Positions 6,056 to 6,878 of a stretch of DNA of 6,878 nucleotides are shown piece after piece; positions within the stretch are counted from its first letter, which is position 1, and each line of letters opens with the position of its first letter. The notes beneath the pieces were generated by a model. That model saw nothing but the letters and a program-made list of their open reading frames with translations. It was not told the DNA's origin and searched no databases. The DNA comes from Amoebophilaceae bacterium UBA1467. GTDB lineage: Bacteria > Bacteroidota > Bacteroidia > Cytophagales > Amoebophilaceae. Made by a program: the position numbers and the translations under genes. The stretch is from assembly GCA_002325615.1 (NCBI GenBank), contig DCSL01000006.1, forward strand, positions 171 to 7,048, read 5' to 3'.

Positions 6056-6856
6056 ATGTCCAATTCATTTATGGAAAACCTAGCATCGTTTGACACTGAA
6101 CTAGCAGAAGGTATTCTGACCATCACACTCAATAGTCCTGAAACGCACAACTCCCTGAGCGCCGCATGTATTAACGCACTGCGGGAAGTCATTCAGGAGG
6201 TTTATGACAATAGTGACATCAAAAGTGTGGTGATCACGGGTGCTGGGGAAGACACCTTTGCCACAGGTACAGCTCCCAACGAGATACAAGCCTTGAATGA
6301 GCTGAATGGTAGAAAATTTGCTGAACATGGTCAAGAAACTTTTGCCTTGATCGAGAATTGCCACAAACCCATCCTAGCAGCGATCAATGGCGCCGCCCGC
6401 AGTGGGGGATTTTCGTTGGCTTTGGCCTGCCACCTGCGCATCGCCTCTGAAAATGCGACCTTTAGTTTTCCGGAAGTAGCCATGGGCATCATCCCTGGCT
6501 TTGGAGGTACGCAACGCTTGACTCACCTGATAGGCAAAACCAAGGCCCTGGAACTCATGATGACTGGCGAGGAGCTTACAGCAGCCGAAGCCAAGGTATT
6601 GGGCTTAGTAAGCTATGTGGCAAGCTACAAAGAGGCCCTGATGAAAAAGAGTAGAGCACTTTTACAAAAAATTATGGCCCATGCGCCTTTGGCAGTAGGC
6701 ATGTTGGTCAATTGTACCAATGCTGCTTACAACCCCGATGAAGATGGCTATCAGACAGAAGCCAACAGCTTTGCGCATTGCTGCCAAACAGAGGACTTGA
6801 AAGAAGGCATTGCTGCCTTGGCAGAAAAAAGGACCCCTCTATTTAAGGGAGTTTGA
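6056..6856 (+). CDS. Enoyl-CoA hydratase/isomerase (crotonase) family protein, altered active site
   Basis: The 266-residue product has the full crotonase fold length (typically about 255-265). Typical enzymes hydrate trans-2-enoyl-CoA in fatty-acid or amino-acid breakdown, using two glutamates. Here the second is present: E140 in FPEVAMGIIPGFGGTQRL, equivalent to Glu164 of rat crotonase. The position of Glu144 is Ser (S120 in RSGGFSLAL, where GGGCELA is usual). The first oxyanion-hole motif AGAD is changed to TGTA (residues 70-73). The Gly of the second oxyanion contact (G117) is kept, as is the conserved C-terminal part ending TEDLKEGIAALAEKRTPLFKG. Hydratase activity is therefore doubtful; an isomerase, another CoA-ester reaction or a non-catalytic role is possible. 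The ATG at 6056 lacks a Shine-Dalgarno; the ATG at 6071 (MENLASF) is an alternative that matches many family N-termini. Confidence 0.9.
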   Translation: MSNSFMENLASFDTELAEGILTITLNSPETHNSLSAACINALREVIQEVYDNSDIKSVVITGAGEDTFATGTAPNEIQALNELNGRKFAEHGQETFALIENCHKPILAAINGAARSGGFSLALACHLRIASENATFSFPEVAMGIIPGFGGTQRLTHLIGKTKALELMMTGEELTAAEAKVLGLVSYVASYKEALMKKSRALLQKIMAHAPLAVGMLVNCTNAAYNPDEDGYQTEANSFAHCCQTEDLKEGIAALAEKRTPLFKGV

Positions 6857-6878
6857 ATCTTGTAATCTTGTAATCTTG
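6856..6878. repeat. 8-bp tandem repeat (aatcttgt), almost three copies, cut by window end
   Basis: The unit aatcttgt occurs at 6856-6863 and 6864-6871 and continues as aatcttg at 6872-6878. The array starts at the last base of the TGA stop of the crotonase-family gene and runs off the window, so the copy number is unknown. It has no dyad symmetry and does not look like a terminator. Confidence 0.75.

Overview
The window looks like chromosomal DNA of a Bacteroidota bacterium, most likely of the Cytophagales group. The evidence is the gene order miaB, sigma-54 activator, lptE, TPR-like protein, secG, which I recognise as a conserved block in that lineage. The Bacteroidota style of LptE, an exact Bacteroidota-type -7 promoter box (TAnnTTTG) and weak or absent Shine-Dalgarno sequences agree with this. 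Base composition looks moderate by eye. The genus cannot be named from this sequence.

Layout. Positions 1-104 hold an extremely purine-rich stretch that may be the C-terminal tail of a plus-strand gene entering from the left. Positions 105-398 are non-coding, with an A-rich half, a perfect 8-bp hairpin at 182-200 that fits a terminator for the minus-strand genes, and several short inverted repeats. Positions 399-4656 are a tight minus-strand block, in transcription order: miaB (tRNA methylthiotransferase), a sigma-54 activator without a sensor domain, lptE (LPS-assembly lipoprotein), a TPR-like protein and secG (translocon subunit). After the activator most junctions overlap or are very short. 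Positions 4773-5729 hold a DUF368 membrane protein, also minus strand, of the family now linked to undecaprenyl-phosphate recycling. It starts with TTG just downstream of a good promoter box. Positions 5730-6055 are a divergent intergenic region. Positions 6056-6856 hold a plus-strand enoyl-CoA hydratase/isomerase family protein, followed at its stop codon by an 8-bp tandem repeat that runs off the window.

Functionally, the minus-strand genes lean towards envelope building: lipid-carrier recycling (DUF368), outer-membrane LPS insertion (LptE) and protein export (SecG). A tRNA modification enzyme and a transcriptional activator are carried in the same unit. The crotonase-like gene on the right is independent and notable: it has lost one of the two catalytic glutamates and part of the oxyanion-hole motif.

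I did not find a clearly new biological system, mobile element, CRISPR array, tRNA or rRNA. The points most worth checking are the altered crotonase active site, the unusual start region of the DUF368 gene, the structured non-coding stretch downstream of secG, and the sensorless sigma-54 activator inside an envelope operon.
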